DNA from: a virus
IMG/VR virus record: IMGVR_UViG_3300028829_004296
Span: 1 to 31,760 of that record
Length of the DNA stretch: 31,760 nt
Direction: 5' to 3' (one strand)
How positions within the stretch are numbered: the first letter of the stretch is position 1; each line of letters opens with the position of its first letter. The translations under genes were made by a program, and so were the position numbers. Below, piece by piece: positions 6,420-12,977 of the stretch. A model generated the notes under the pieces. That model had not been told where the DNA came from, did not search any database, and was given only the letters and a program-made list of their open reading frames with translations.

Positions 6420-8036
6420 TTACTTGGTGACAAGACCTGAGTCGGTGATGACAGTCTCGACGGCATCCTGTACCAGGGTGTCCATCGTGACTGTCTTCTT
6501 GGGCGTACCGTCCGAACGCTGCACGAGGTTGTTGAGATCAACAACGCTCTTGGCCGCGCTGAGCAGCACATCTTCTGTGATGACATCTAGCCGCTGGTCA
6601 ACGACGTAGCCGTTGGCCTTGCTAATTGTCTGTGAGACAGCCCACGGGCGGAAGTCATACTTCCGAACGAAGTCTACGAGTTGCTGCATCCTGGGATGCA
6701 GAGTCGCCTTGTGATCGGGCACGCGGTTGGGATCGAACTCAAACATATCGTTGGAGTATGAGACCTGACCGTGTAGTTCCCAATTCTCATCGAGGTAGAT
6801 AGCAAACAACGACTGCAACTGAATGTCAGTCACGTTGTTGTAGTCGATGTAGGTATCTACACGACGCAGGAAGGTGTTGCGGAACTCGTTGTTATCCGAA
6901 CCTGCGTTATTCGAGTTGATCCAGATGTCAATTGATTTGGACTTGGAAGTCACGCCGTCCAGCACCTCCAACATCTGCGAGTACTCAATCGGGTTTTGCG
7001 TATCGATCATCTTCTCGATGTCCTCGATAAGAACAAACGCCGGACCAATCTTGGCAGCAAACTCAAGGAACTTGCGGAAGTCATTCACATCTACCTTGTC
7101 AGGCATGTAGATGAGGAATGCTCGCCGGTTCTTGACTGCGTAAGCGCCAAGCGCACGAGCCGTCTCGGTCTTACCAACGCCACCTTCGCCGTGAGCAAGC
7201 GTGATGCTCTTGGACTTGGTAGCGGTGCGCTCGTCTAGAAGCGCGCGAGTCTCGTTGTTGAGACGGTTGGCTACTTCTGCGCGAACGCGGGTAGAGATGT
7301 CAGACGACAACGCAATTTTATTTGTGCTCTCGAAGTCCAAGTCAGACAAGAACTTCTTAGCGGAGTAGTCATAAGGAAGACCCTTATACACAGAGTTAGA
7401 AGCGATCTGTCGCTCGGTCTCCTGAATCAGGACAGCAACGATTGTCTCGTACTGGCGAGTACTCTTGACCATTAGCGTGAAGTCGCCATCATCTTCACCC
7501 AGGGCTGCCTCACCGAACGGCTTACCGTTCCTCTTGAGTGAGACATGACCAATAACCGCACTAAACTCCTTGGCAGTCACGCCGACGATTGGAGCGATAT
7601 TGGCAATCTTCTCGGCAATCTCGTACCGAGCAGAGGCGATATTCAGAGGAACGTCGATGGACAATTCTTCTGCATAGACCTTGAGCAGGTCGTCTGGCAC
7701 TACGTTCGCGTTCTCCAACTGAGAGCGTGTGAAAAACTCTCGACCGTTGGCGCTGACGAACTTATGCTCTACTCCGTCAATGGTAATGCTATTACCGAGA
7801 CCAACGGAGTCAATCGTGCTACCGAGGTGAATCTCAACAGCGCGTGCAAAGGCGCGCGCACCGTCGAGTACCGGAACGTCCTCGAAACGACGAGGACCGG
7901 CAACATACTCTGCTGTCATCTTCTTAATGAACTGATGGGTGGCTTCACCCAAAGTCGGCATATCCATTTCTGCCGGGACCAATACGTTTGAGTCAGTAAG
8001 CGTGCTGAACTCTGCTTTAGCGTTTTTATCCATCAT
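6420..8036 (-). CDS. AAA+ family ATPase (538 aa)
   Basis: I start at the ATG giving MMDKNAK, with GAGGA about eight bases upstream; a further ATG five codons earlier sits directly on its ribosome site and is less likely. The N-terminal 275 residues show no familiar domain. The ATPase core then has Walker A GEGGVGKT (about 283-290), Walker B FVLIEDIE (about 334-341), a sensor-1-like WINSNN (about 375) and a candidate arginine finger in FRNTFLRRVD (about 390). The shape fits a classic AAA+ remodelling ATPase that acts as a ring. The N-terminal half is presumably the substrate- or partner-binding region. It could act on host proteins or on DNA replication, and the sequence does not decide which. 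It is bounded downstream by a strong hairpin. Confidence 0.8.
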   Translation of the reverse strand: MMDKNAKAEFSTLTDSNVLVPAEMDMPTLGEATHQFIKKMTAEYVAGPRRFEDVPVLDGARAFARAVEIHLGSTIDSVGLGNSITIDGVEHKFVSANGREFFTRSQLENANVVPDDLLKVYAEELSIDVPLNIASARYEIAEKIANIAPIVGVTAKEFSAVIGHVSLKRNGKPFGEAALGEDDGDFTLMVKSTRQYETIVAVLIQETERQIASNSVYKGLPYDYSAKKFLSDLDFESTNKIALSSDISTRVRAEVANRLNNETRALLDERTATKSKSITLAHGEGGVGKTETARALGAYAVKNRRAFLIYMPDKVDVNDFRKFLEFAAKIGPAFVLIEDIEKMIDTQNPIEYSQMLEVLDGVTSKSKSIDIWINSNNAGSDNNEFRNTFLRRVDTYIDYNNVTDIQLQSLFAIYLDENWELHGQVSYSNDMFEFDPNRVPDHKATLHPRMQQLVDFVRKYDFRPWAVSQTISKANGYVVDQRLDVITEDVLLSAAKSVVDLNNLVQRSDGTPKKTVTMDTLVQDAVETVITDSGLVTK

Positions 8037-8057
8037 GTTTGTTTTCCTCATTCCTTG

Positions 8058-8327
8058 TTATTTATCTTCAGTAAAAGATCGCTGATCTTCCGCCAGTTGG
8101 AAGCAAGCGTTGCACCCATCATTCCCGTCGTGGGAGTGAATGAGCGGTACATCTCGATGCGGCACTTGAACTGCGTGAACAGCAATGCCCTGGTTGGGTA
8201 GCACTACTTGTTTGAGTGCAGTCTCTAGATGCTCTAGAACAATAGTGAAGTCCACTTTGCCCCAGTACTGATCTTCGTCAACCAGCACATCTACTACTAC
8301 CCTTTTTCTTTCTGTTCTATCTGACAT
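8058..8327 (-). CDS. Hypothetical protein (89 aa)
   Basis: ATG start with AAGGAG at good spacing, 2 nt after the upstream stop. The protein is acidic, with a basic N-terminus (MSDRTERKRVVVDVLVDE), a helix-like centre and a C-terminal HSHDGNDGCNAC stretch containing one CxxC. Function unknown. Confidence 0.6.
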   Translation of the reverse strand: MSDRTERKRVVVDVLVDEDQYWGKVDFTIVLEHLETALKQVVLPNQGIAVHAVQVPHRDVPLIHSHDGNDGCNACFQLAEDQRSFTEDK

Positions 8328-8329
8328 AT

Positions 8330-8563
8330 TTACTCCTTATCCATCATTGCCAAAACAGCGCGTTTTGCTTCATACAATTCTTTGTATGTTTCATCGATAG
8401 TGTCGCCACCAACGAAGTCGTCGGTGTCCTTGAGACACATCACAATCCACTCTTTGTGCGAACCGTTCTTATTCAGTGTGGGAAATACCATCCAAGACAT
8501 ATCCCACGCGACCCAAAATTCTCTTCCTTCGGGCCAACTCAATCTTTTTAGATCGTGTGCCAT
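8330..8563 (-). CDS. Hypothetical protein (77 aa)
   Basis: ATG preceded by AAGGAGG. The protein is Trp-rich in its first half (LSWPEGREFWVAWDMSWMVF), followed by a charged helix (ETYKELYEAKRAVLAMMDKE). There are no metal-ligand pairs and no membrane segment. Its C-terminal helix (ELYEAKRAVLAM) recalls ELYEEKQYLQYF in the upstream protein at 8594-9094, a faint hint of common ancestry. No family recognised. Confidence 0.62.
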   Translation of the reverse strand: MAHDLKRLSWPEGREFWVAWDMSWMVFPTLNKNGSHKEWIVMCLKDTDDFVGGDTIDETYKELYEAKRAVLAMMDKE

Positions 8564-8593
8564 TGCTTTTCCTCCTTTCGATACTGAAAAACT

Positions 8594-9094
8594 TCAGATT
8601 TCCGATTGATTACTTGGTATTTCTATCCATTTATTCGGACCAGTAGGGCTAATGTCTTCGCCAGACAGTCCGAGCATTGCTTCTTCGTTGCCACATTCAC
8701 TGCATATGTATGTGGAGTTATCCCAACGAGATAAAGCGCCTGGATCGCGCCCTACATTTAGCGCCGATGGCCTTGGCTCACTACAGCGCGGGCAGGAATA
8801 CCAATTATTTGCTATGGCTAGTGCCTGCCAGTGCTTGAAGTATTGAAGATATTGCTTCTCTTCATACAACTCGGTATAGCCAATGCCATAGACTTCTACA
8901 TCACCTGCTAGTTCAGTGAGGTACAAGTTCTTCTCGGCTGTGTTAACGACTGCCCAAGTCCAACCTTGGATTTCAACAGTAGTCACTGTTAGACCGATGC
9001 TTTTTGCGTCAACAATTGCATCCAGAGCAGTCTTGCCATGTGTTAGTCGAGGCGGTCCTGTTGGTGGTGCCTCACACGATATATCACCTATCAT
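8594..9094 (-). CDS. Zinc-ribbon protein of actinophage type (166 aa)
   Basis: The ATG overlaps the upstream stop by 4 nt (ATGA). The C-terminal half has CPRCSEPRP, then RDPGALSRWDNSTYICSECG and NEEAML. The pattern CPRC, LSR-DN-TYICS-CG-EEA is a zinc-ribbon signature that, from memory, recurs in small actinobacteriophage proteins. The N-terminal half looks beta-rich with a helix (ELYEEKQYLQYFKHWQALA). It is likely a Zn-bound nucleic-acid or protein-binding module; its biological role is undefined. Confidence 0.74.
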   Translation of the reverse strand: MIGDISCEAPPTGPPRLTHGKTALDAIVDAKSIGLTVTTVEIQGWTWAVVNTAEKNLYLTELAGDVEVYGIGYTELYEEKQYLQYFKHWQALAIANNWYSCPRCSEPRPSALNVGRDPGALSRWDNSTYICSECGNEEAMLGLSGEDISPTGPNKWIEIPSNQSEI

Positions 9095-9615
9095 CCTTTT
9101 TCTCTTTCTATTGCGATCACATCGTCGTTACAGAAGTCTTGCTTGCAAGACTCTGGTACTTCGGCGTATTTCAATCGGGCAATAATTTTGCACGTTGCGT
9201 AATGTGCATCGCGCCAGCCTTGCATTGAATCTGCATAGTTAAAGAGAGAATTCATCATCTCTCCATAGTCAACATCTGTCTCATGCTCATCGAGGAATTC
9301 TTTGGCGTAGTTGAGTAGTTTGTCACCGTAACTCAGGTGCTCCTGATACTTCTCTACCGGATACTCAATATCCGGGCCTTGATCCGCAATGAACTTCTGA
9401 CGGGCCAGAATCCCACCGATCTGATGGTTCTGGTGTTCCAGATAGTGCTCAATGAACGCATAGAGGAAGCGTCGCACCTCCACTTCGCTCACTGGCTCTA
9501 TCTGGAACTCCTGCTTGTTACCACAGTTGTGACAACGAACATTCCCCTCTGCATTATCTGGGGCATTTACAAACCCCGATAATCCGCAACCCAGGCAGGT
9601 CTGATGACTTATCAT
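9091..9615 (-). CDS. Protein with N-terminal zinc ribbon and helical body (174 aa)
   Basis: The ATG start overlaps the upstream gene by 4 nt. Residues 7-33 form a tidy Cys4 ribbon: CLGC, then CHNC. The rest is a helical, acidic domain rich in His, Tyr and Glu (YAFIEHYLEHQNHQIGGILA and so on) with two further Cys late (ESCKQDFC). No enzyme motif is visible. It may use the ribbon to dock on a host complex, which is inference. Confidence 0.7.
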   Translation of the reverse strand: MISHQTCLGCGLSGFVNAPDNAEGNVRCHNCGNKQEFQIEPVSEVEVRRFLYAFIEHYLEHQNHQIGGILARQKFIADQGPDIEYPVEKYQEHLSYGDKLLNYAKEFLDEHETDVDYGEMMNSLFNYADSMQGWRDAHYATCKIIARLKYAEVPESCKQDFCNDDVIAIEREKG

Positions 9616-10601
9616 TTGACCACCTGCATCGGCAGCATGTTCCTGCTGAAGCGCAGCAACTTAACGGGTTGACCGTCAAGCCACTTGTTCCAAGCACTGA
9701 CGGCAATGGCAACGTGGAACTGTTGTTCCCAGATGGATTGCGGTGCTTTGTTCTGCCGAATGAGATGACGACGCAGCGCATAGCGCGGATCGCCCTCCAT
9801 CAACATTTGACCACTAACCACGGCATCGTGGAATTGATCGAACATATACGGCTTGTCGGACAACTTCTTGACGATGTAAGCGAAACCGGCGTACCAGATT
9901 TTGCCCTTCTTGAATTCCTTGTGGAACTCGTGTGCGTAGGGCAGCAACTCTGCCAATTCTGCTTCGTGCGCCAACACATACTCGTCCGGCTCGGTCTTGG
10001 TAACCATGCCGTGCTGCCACGGCTTTATTTCCTTCCAAGGCTGACCCTTGATCGAGGTGTAAGGCTGAACGCCTTCTACCTCAAGGTTTAGCGACTTGAC
10101 ATACCGCAAGTACTTGTCAGCCATTCCGCGCACTATCGTGGGCTTATCAATGTTTTGCAGACCAAGGATTTGCGGACCTGTGCGGCGGCGTCCGATGTCG
10201 AATACCTTGTGAACGTCATTGCTCACCTCAGTGACGATGACGAACTCAAACTGGATTGGTTCTTCCTTGTTAGGGTTGTTGCTGTTGGCCTCCACGATTG
10301 CCCACAGGCGATGTTGACCATTCAACAGATTGCCGTCAGGCCCTATGTTGATGGGGTTACCGCACTCGCGCCAACGGCCTTCGAGCATATCGCGGGCGTA
10401 GTCATTGACACACGACTGTGACAATGTGCGGTTACCGTGATGGTTTTCCAGCAGGTGCATTGCTAGTTCGGTGTCAATCAATCTGACTTCGGCCTTCATC
10501 TTTGTCTGCGTTGACTTGTCATCTGTGTTTTCCACTGCTACTCCTTCTTCTAGTTGAGGTTTTTGCACTGTAAGTGCGGATACCTTGTTTTCGTTATTCA
10601 T
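9612..10601 (-). CDS. ParB-like nuclease-domain protein (329 aa)
   Basis: Residues about 35-130 have the ParB/sulfiredoxin-like layout: NRTLSQSCVNDYARDMLEGR, then W-ECGNPINIGPDGNLLNGQHRLWAI. The GQHRL box is the conserved core of this fold, and a FDIGRRRTG segment follows near 135. The C-terminal 190 residues are helical with no separate DNA-binding motif that I can identify. Phage members of this family are usually annotated ParB-like and linked to nuclease, CTPase or DNA-modification roles; plasmid-type partitioning is not implied because no ParA is seen. The start overlaps the upstream gene by 8 nt, and the stop is coupled to the next gene as ATGA. Confidence 0.78.
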   Translation of the reverse strand: MNNENKVSALTVQKPQLEEGVAVENTDDKSTQTKMKAEVRLIDTELAMHLLENHHGNRTLSQSCVNDYARDMLEGRWRECGNPINIGPDGNLLNGQHRLWAIVEANSNNPNKEEPIQFEFVIVTEVSNDVHKVFDIGRRRTGPQILGLQNIDKPTIVRGMADKYLRYVKSLNLEVEGVQPYTSIKGQPWKEIKPWQHGMVTKTEPDEYVLAHEAELAELLPYAHEFHKEFKKGKIWYAGFAYIVKKLSDKPYMFDQFHDAVVSGQMLMEGDPRYALRRHLIRQNKAPQSIWEQQFHVAIAVSAWNKWLDGQPVKLLRFSRNMLPMQVVK

Positions 10602-10833
10602 CTTTATCTACTCCAATTCTGGCGATTATTTCTGTGTGTTTAGTTGGGTTGTATTTAGTTATGTTTTTGGCGAACTCTGTCTCGCTGTACTGAGCACACC
10701 ACTGATCTGCAAAGACAGCCATCATTAGCAGCCGTGCTTGCTCTTCATCTTTTGCCACTACCACGACGTAATGGTTTCCGAGGCTAATACCGCCGTATCG
10801 GTGATCTGGACCGAACGTGAAGTACTGCTTCAT
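10594..10833 (-). CDS. Small conserved phage protein (79 aa)
   Basis: I start at ATG 10833 (MKQYFTFGPDHRYG), which has AAAGGAG about ten bases upstream; a longer frame would extend into the hairpin region. The opening FTFG-DHR-GG-LGNHYVVVVAKD recalls a recurring family of small phage proteins with FTFG near the N-terminus. The remainder is a short alpha/beta domain. It overlaps the ParB-like gene by 8 nt, so the two are probably co-expressed. Confidence 0.68.
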   Translation of the reverse strand: MKQYFTFGPDHRYGGISLGNHYVVVVAKDEEQARLLMMAVFADQWCAQYSETEFAKNITKYNPTKHTEIIARIGVDKDE

Positions 10834-10878
10834 GCTTCCTCTCCTTTCGATTCGGATGATGAAACTTGGAATCCACAC

Positions 10879-10919
10879 GCGGTCTCGTCTCTAGGTGTAG
10901 TTCCTAGTGACGAGACCGC
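10879..10919 (-). terminator. 11-bp perfect hairpin with extended inner stem
   Basis: GCGGTCTCGTC (10879-10889) and its perfect reverse complement (10909-10919) flank an inner CTAGG/CCTAG stem, separated by one mismatched pair. It lies between the small ribbon-helix-helix-like gene and the 79-aa gene in leftward transcription. There is no U-tract. The fold is equally stable on both strands. A terminator or processing site is likely. Confidence 0.6.
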
Positions 10920-10933
10920 ATGGGGTCCACTGT

Positions 10934-11074
10934 CTACGCTTCCCGAGCGAAGGCCAATCCAGCCTTCGTCAGGTAAGTGCTAACCGTCATACCGCGACGG
11001 TTAGCCGCTACCGTAACGATCCGCAGATCGTTGGCTGTGATTCTGATTCGGATTCGTTCTGTTGTTGTTGTCAC
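10934..11074 (-). CDS. Ribbon-helix-helix-like small protein (46 aa), GTG start
   Basis: GTG start with AAGGAGG five bases upstream, 0 nt after the upstream TAA. The sequence ERIRIRITANDLRIVTVAAN followed by RRGMTVSTYLTKAGLAFAREA has the layout of an Arc/CopG (ribbon-helix-helix) protein: a short beta strand of alternating residues, a helix, a GMTVSTYL turn and a second helix. Such proteins are DNA-binding dimers used as repressors or antitoxins. No toxin-like partner is identified next to it. It could regulate the leftward operon. Confidence 0.66.
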   Translation of the reverse strand: MTTTTERIRIRITANDLRIVTVAANRRGMTVSTYLTKAGLAFAREA

Positions 11075-11350
11075 TTACGCCTCCTTCCGAATGTAGGAGA
11101 CGTTCTCGGCGCTGTTGACATCAGCAAGATTGCTGTTGGCAACTTGTTCCTGTGCTGCGATCACTTGCTTTAACGCCTCGTGCTCAATCTGAATTTTCTT
11201 CAGATCGGCCTGAAGCGCTGCCAAATGCTCTTCCGCTTGCTGGCGGACCTTCGCCTCTTTGAGGCTGTAGGCCAGAGCCAAGGCTGCAATTTTTTTATTC
11301 AGTTTTTCGATCTTCTCTTCGTTCTTCTGAAGGATGTCCTTGGTAAACAT
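11075..11350 (-). CDS. Coiled-coil protein (91 aa)
   Basis: ATG with AAGGAG at good spacing. Residues 5-70 are an almost continuous heptad-like helix rich in K, E, Q, A and L (KNEEKIEKLNKKIAALALAY, then KEAKVRQQAEEHLAALQADL). It probably forms a dimeric or trimeric coiled coil. The stop directly abuts the GTG of the small DNA-binding protein. No family recognised. Confidence 0.66.
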   Translation of the reverse strand: MFTKDILQKNEEKIEKLNKKIAALALAYSLKEAKVRQQAEEHLAALQADLKKIQIEHEALKQVIAAQEQVANSNLADVNSAENVSYIRKEA

Positions 11351-11381
11351 ATTTCCAACTCCTTTTTCATTACCAATTGAA

Positions 11382-11404
11382 TGAGCAGTTTTATGTCATG
11401 CTCA
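11382..11404. repeat. Repeated hairpin TGAGCA/TGCTCA, copy 1
   Basis: TGAGCA and TGCTCA enclose an 11-nt T-rich loop. The sequence, including the CAGGAC that follows on the plus strand, recurs at 11754-11775. It lies in the intergenic gap upstream of the coiled-coil gene. Confidence 0.6.
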
Positions 11405-11411
11405 GGACGCT

Positions 11412-11434
11412 TGCCAGTGCATACGTCACTGGCA
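11412..11434. repeat. Repeated hairpin TGCCAGTG/CACTGGCA, copy 1
   Basis: An 8-bp perfect inverted repeat with a 7-nt loop (CATACGT), identical to the copy at 12491-12513, including the flanking ACCG. It lies 38 nt past the stop of the 67-aa gene in leftward direction. Likely a terminator or RNA-processing hairpin. Confidence 0.65.
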
Positions 11435-11472
11435 CCGGGCTGTTTAACGGTCAGCCTGCACCGCAGCGCGTG

Positions 11473-11676
11473 TCAGTCGAACCGGCACACGCTGAGCGGG
11501 CAATCGGCGCAGTACGCCATGCACGCAATCTTGAGGCGATTGATCGCCTCCGCATCGCCCGCAACTGGGTCGATGACTACCAACTTTGAGTTGGCTTGCA
11601 TGGCTGCCTCTTTCATAAGAAGCAGCATTTTTCCCTGCGAGGTAACCGCAGGCTGGGCAAAAACAGTGTTCGTCAT
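11473..11676 (-). CDS. Small protein with C-terminal cysteine cluster (67 aa)
   Basis: I start at the ATG giving MTNTVFAQPA. It sits 6-7 nt after GGAG within the repeated leader, matching the arrangement at 12841. The C-terminus reads CMAYCADCPLSVC (about residues 52-64). The CADCPLSVC part resembles the central CADCPVRVEC of the WhiB protein at 22510-22809. Only this cluster is shared, so a full WhiB fold is unlikely; it may be a minimal Fe-S or zinc site. A rival frame on the same strand is discussed among the rejected items. Confidence 0.6.
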   Translation of the reverse strand: MTNTVFAQPAVTSQGKMLLLMKEAAMQANSKLVVIDPVAGDAEAINRLKIACMAYCADCPLSVCRFD

Positions 11677-11746
11677 TGCGAACTCCATTCCAATAGTGGC
11701 ACGTGCCAAGTACCTGTGAGTGACCACTCCGTAGAGCCACCGGGCA
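11677..11746 (-). promoter_or_regulatory. Repeated 5' leader element, copy 1
   Basis: This is the leader of the 67-aa gene. In minus-strand order it holds a TGCCCGGT block, a short variable segment (possible CTC/GAG stem), then a conserved core of about 25 nt ending in the palindrome GGCACGTGCC (11698-11707), and finally TTGGAATGGAG with the ribosome site. The core is identical to that of copy 2 and differs by one base from copy 3. Confidence 0.7.
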
Positions 11747-11753
11747 AACCAAG

Positions 11754-11775
11754 TGAGCAGTTTTAGTCATGCTCA
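11754..11775. repeat. Repeated hairpin TGAGCA/TGCTCA, copy 2
   Basis: Second copy of the element at 11382-11404, with a 10-nt loop. It directly precedes repeated leader copy 1 in leftward transcription. The roughly 100 nt between it and the small membrane-protein gene (11776-11875) show no gene that I can support. Confidence 0.6.
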
Positions 11776-11875
11776 GGACTGTTAGCCACCACGGGGGAGG
11801 GACGGCCAGAGCGCAGTTTAGCCTCGTACTCGGGAGGGGGGATTGTTCCCTATGTACTAGGAAACTTCGGACAGC

Positions 11876-12025
11876 CTAGATTTCCAGGCCATCCGAATTA
11901 TTGTTACCGAGGCGCATTGCGCTCTCGATATGTAAGTGCCAGGAGACAGCCTGGTGCCACTTAATAGTGACCCAGGCTGCCCCGGCGAACAGCACAGCAA
12001 CTGCCGTCTCCAATAGGTCTAGCAC
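11876..12025 (-). CDS. Small membrane protein (49 aa), GTG start
   Basis: The GTG shares one base with the TAG stop of the upstream gene. Residues 4-23 (LLETAVAVLFAGAAWVTIKW) form one convincing transmembrane helix. A short hydrophilic tail (ESAMRLGNNNSDGLEI) follows. Size and topology would fit a small envelope-active phage protein such as an exclusion peptide or an antiholin-like factor, but nothing here decides that. It is co-transcribed with the 124-aa gene. Confidence 0.62.
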   Translation of the reverse strand: MLDLLETAVAVLFAGAAWVTIKWHQAVSWHLHIESAMRLGNNNSDGLEI

Positions 12026-12399
12026 TACGCAGCCATTACTGCGCGGTACTGAGCGTCGACCTGTTCAAGGTCGAAGAACTTGTCCATGACCTTGATCGAC
12101 AAGTTCCAGTGCGCCTTATTGAGCGGCTTGAGTGCTTCGTGCTGAAGCCGCGCAGCGGCCCAGTACACTTTCTGTAGGTACTCTGCCAAGGCGTCACCCT
12201 CGGCATCATAGTAGCCTTGAAGCAGATCAAACATATCTGTCTGAAGGCGGTCATTCTGATCGAAGGCTTCGGGGTTTGTGAGAACCCCTTCTTCGATCAT
12301 AAACTTTCCGTGCTCCATCATTAACTCGGTTACATCTTCGAGGTAGTCCTCGTTCGAGATCGGACCCGTAACAATTTCTACGTACTTCATAATGTTCAT
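12025..12399 (-). CDS. Hypothetical protein (124 aa)
   Basis: I use the ATG giving MNIMKYVEIVTGPISNED, which follows repeated leader copy 2; the longer frame to 12501 reads through that leader. The protein is acidic and predicted all-helical (DVTELMMEHGKFMIEEGVLT, DLLQGYYDAEGDALAEYLQK). No cysteines and no known motif. The ribosome site is weak (GGTAG). Confidence 0.64.
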   Translation of the reverse strand: MNIMKYVEIVTGPISNEDYLEDVTELMMEHGKFMIEEGVLTNPEAFDQNDRLQTDMFDLLQGYYDAEGDALAEYLQKVYWAAARLQHEALKPLNKAHWNLSIKVMDKFFDLEQVDAQYRAVMAA

Positions 12400-12485
12400 T
12401 TTCTTACTACCATTTCCATATCCAATGGCACGTGCCAAGTACCTGTGAGTCACAAACTTGCACTGACTGTGCAAGCGACCGGGCA
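12400..12485 (-). promoter_or_regulatory. Repeated 5' leader element, copy 2
   Basis: Same architecture as copy 1. TGCCCGGT is followed by a variable hairpin (CTTGCAC/GTGCAAG on the plus strand, 12457-12463 with 12469-12475), the conserved core with GGCACGTGCC at 12427-12436, then ATTGGATATGGAAATGG. The variable hairpin differs in sequence from copy 3 but occupies the same place, as expected of a conserved RNA structure. Confidence 0.7.
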
Positions 12486-12490
12486 TTGAT

Positions 12491-12513
12491 TGCCAGTGCA
12501 TACGTCACTGGCA
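12491..12513. repeat. Repeated hairpin TGCCAGTG/CACTGGCA, copy 2
   Basis: Exact second copy of the 8-bp stem and 7-nt loop at 11412-11434. It lies just upstream of leader copy 2 in leftward transcription. Confidence 0.65.
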
Positions 12514-12524
12514 CCGCTGTAGCC

Positions 12525-12550
12525 CCCCCGCAGCCAAGTTGCTACGGGGG
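12525..12550 (-). terminator. GC-rich hairpin after the 91-aa gene
   Basis: On the minus strand, CCCCCGTAGC pairs with GCTGCGGGGG (10 bp with one T-G wobble) around a 6-nt loop, 15 nt after the stop codon. It is followed by G residues, then the repeated hairpin. On the plus strand the wobble is a C-A mismatch. Likely terminator. Confidence 0.6.
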
Positions 12551-12565
12551 AATGGAAGAGAACGA

Positions 12566-12841
12566 CTACCAGTACAGGTCGTCATCCTCTTTCTCGGTCT
12601 CGACCTCGGACTCGATCTCGGACTCGACCAGATCGCCTACCTCTGTCAGAATCAATGTTGACTCTGAGTGGTAGTGATCCGTCAACCGCGAGATCACGAA
12701 GTCCAGCGAAACACTTTTGTCGAACTCAAGGTTTATGTTCGACTTCGGGGTGTCCAGTTTAATACCGGACCTCAGAATGACCGTATAGTAGCCGCTCTCC
12801 GTAGGGCTTGCGGGAACAACTTCGACCTTAATCCGCTCCAT
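12566..12841 (-). CDS. Hypothetical acidic-tail protein (91 aa)
   Basis: I start at the ATG giving MERIKVEVVP, five bases after GGAG in leader copy 3. The first 75 residues look like a beta-rich domain (YYTVILRSGIKLDTPKSNIN, then LEFDKSVSLDFVISRL). The end is strongly acidic (ESEIESEVETEKEDDD), a feature of some DNA-mimic or ssDNA-binding-related phage proteins, although the charge here is confined to the tail. No family recognised. Confidence 0.62.
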   Translation of the reverse strand: MERIKVEVVPASPTESGYYTVILRSGIKLDTPKSNINLEFDKSVSLDFVISRLTDHYHSESTLILTEVGDLVESEIESEVETEKEDDDLYW

Positions 12842-12912
12842 GCGAACTCCATTCCAATGTGGCACGTACCAAGTACCTGTGAGTCCAACCCGCTAATGCG
12901 GGCGACCGGGCA
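12842..12912 (-). promoter_or_regulatory. Repeated 5' leader element, copy 3
   Basis: TGCCCGGT, then a hairpin CCCGC/GCGGG (plus strand 12889-12893 and 12898-12902), then the conserved core with one change that breaks the palindrome (GGTACGTGCC on the minus strand), then TTGGAATGGAG and the start codon of the 91-aa gene. Confidence 0.7.
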
Positions 12913-12935
12913 TATGTCCCAGTCCCTCTGGGGCA

Positions 12936-12962
12936 TATATAGGGGGTTCTTCCTCCTATATA
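12936..12962. repeat. Inverted repeat TATATAGG/CCTATATA
   Basis: An 8-bp perfect outer stem, one mismatch, then 2 more bp around a 5-nt loop. On the minus strand it holds an AGGAGG motif. It sits between the G/T-homopolymer block and leader copy 3. No gene is assigned to it. Confidence 0.55.
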
Positions 12963-12977
12963 GGGAAACTTCAGAAG

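Noticed and set aside
11444-11770. Minus-strand 108-codon ORF with several cysteines (CFCPACGY), alternative to the 67-aa gene
   Set aside because: It starts within a repeated hairpin and translates the repeated leader. The 67-aa frame has the ribosome site in the same place as the sister gene and smoother codon use.
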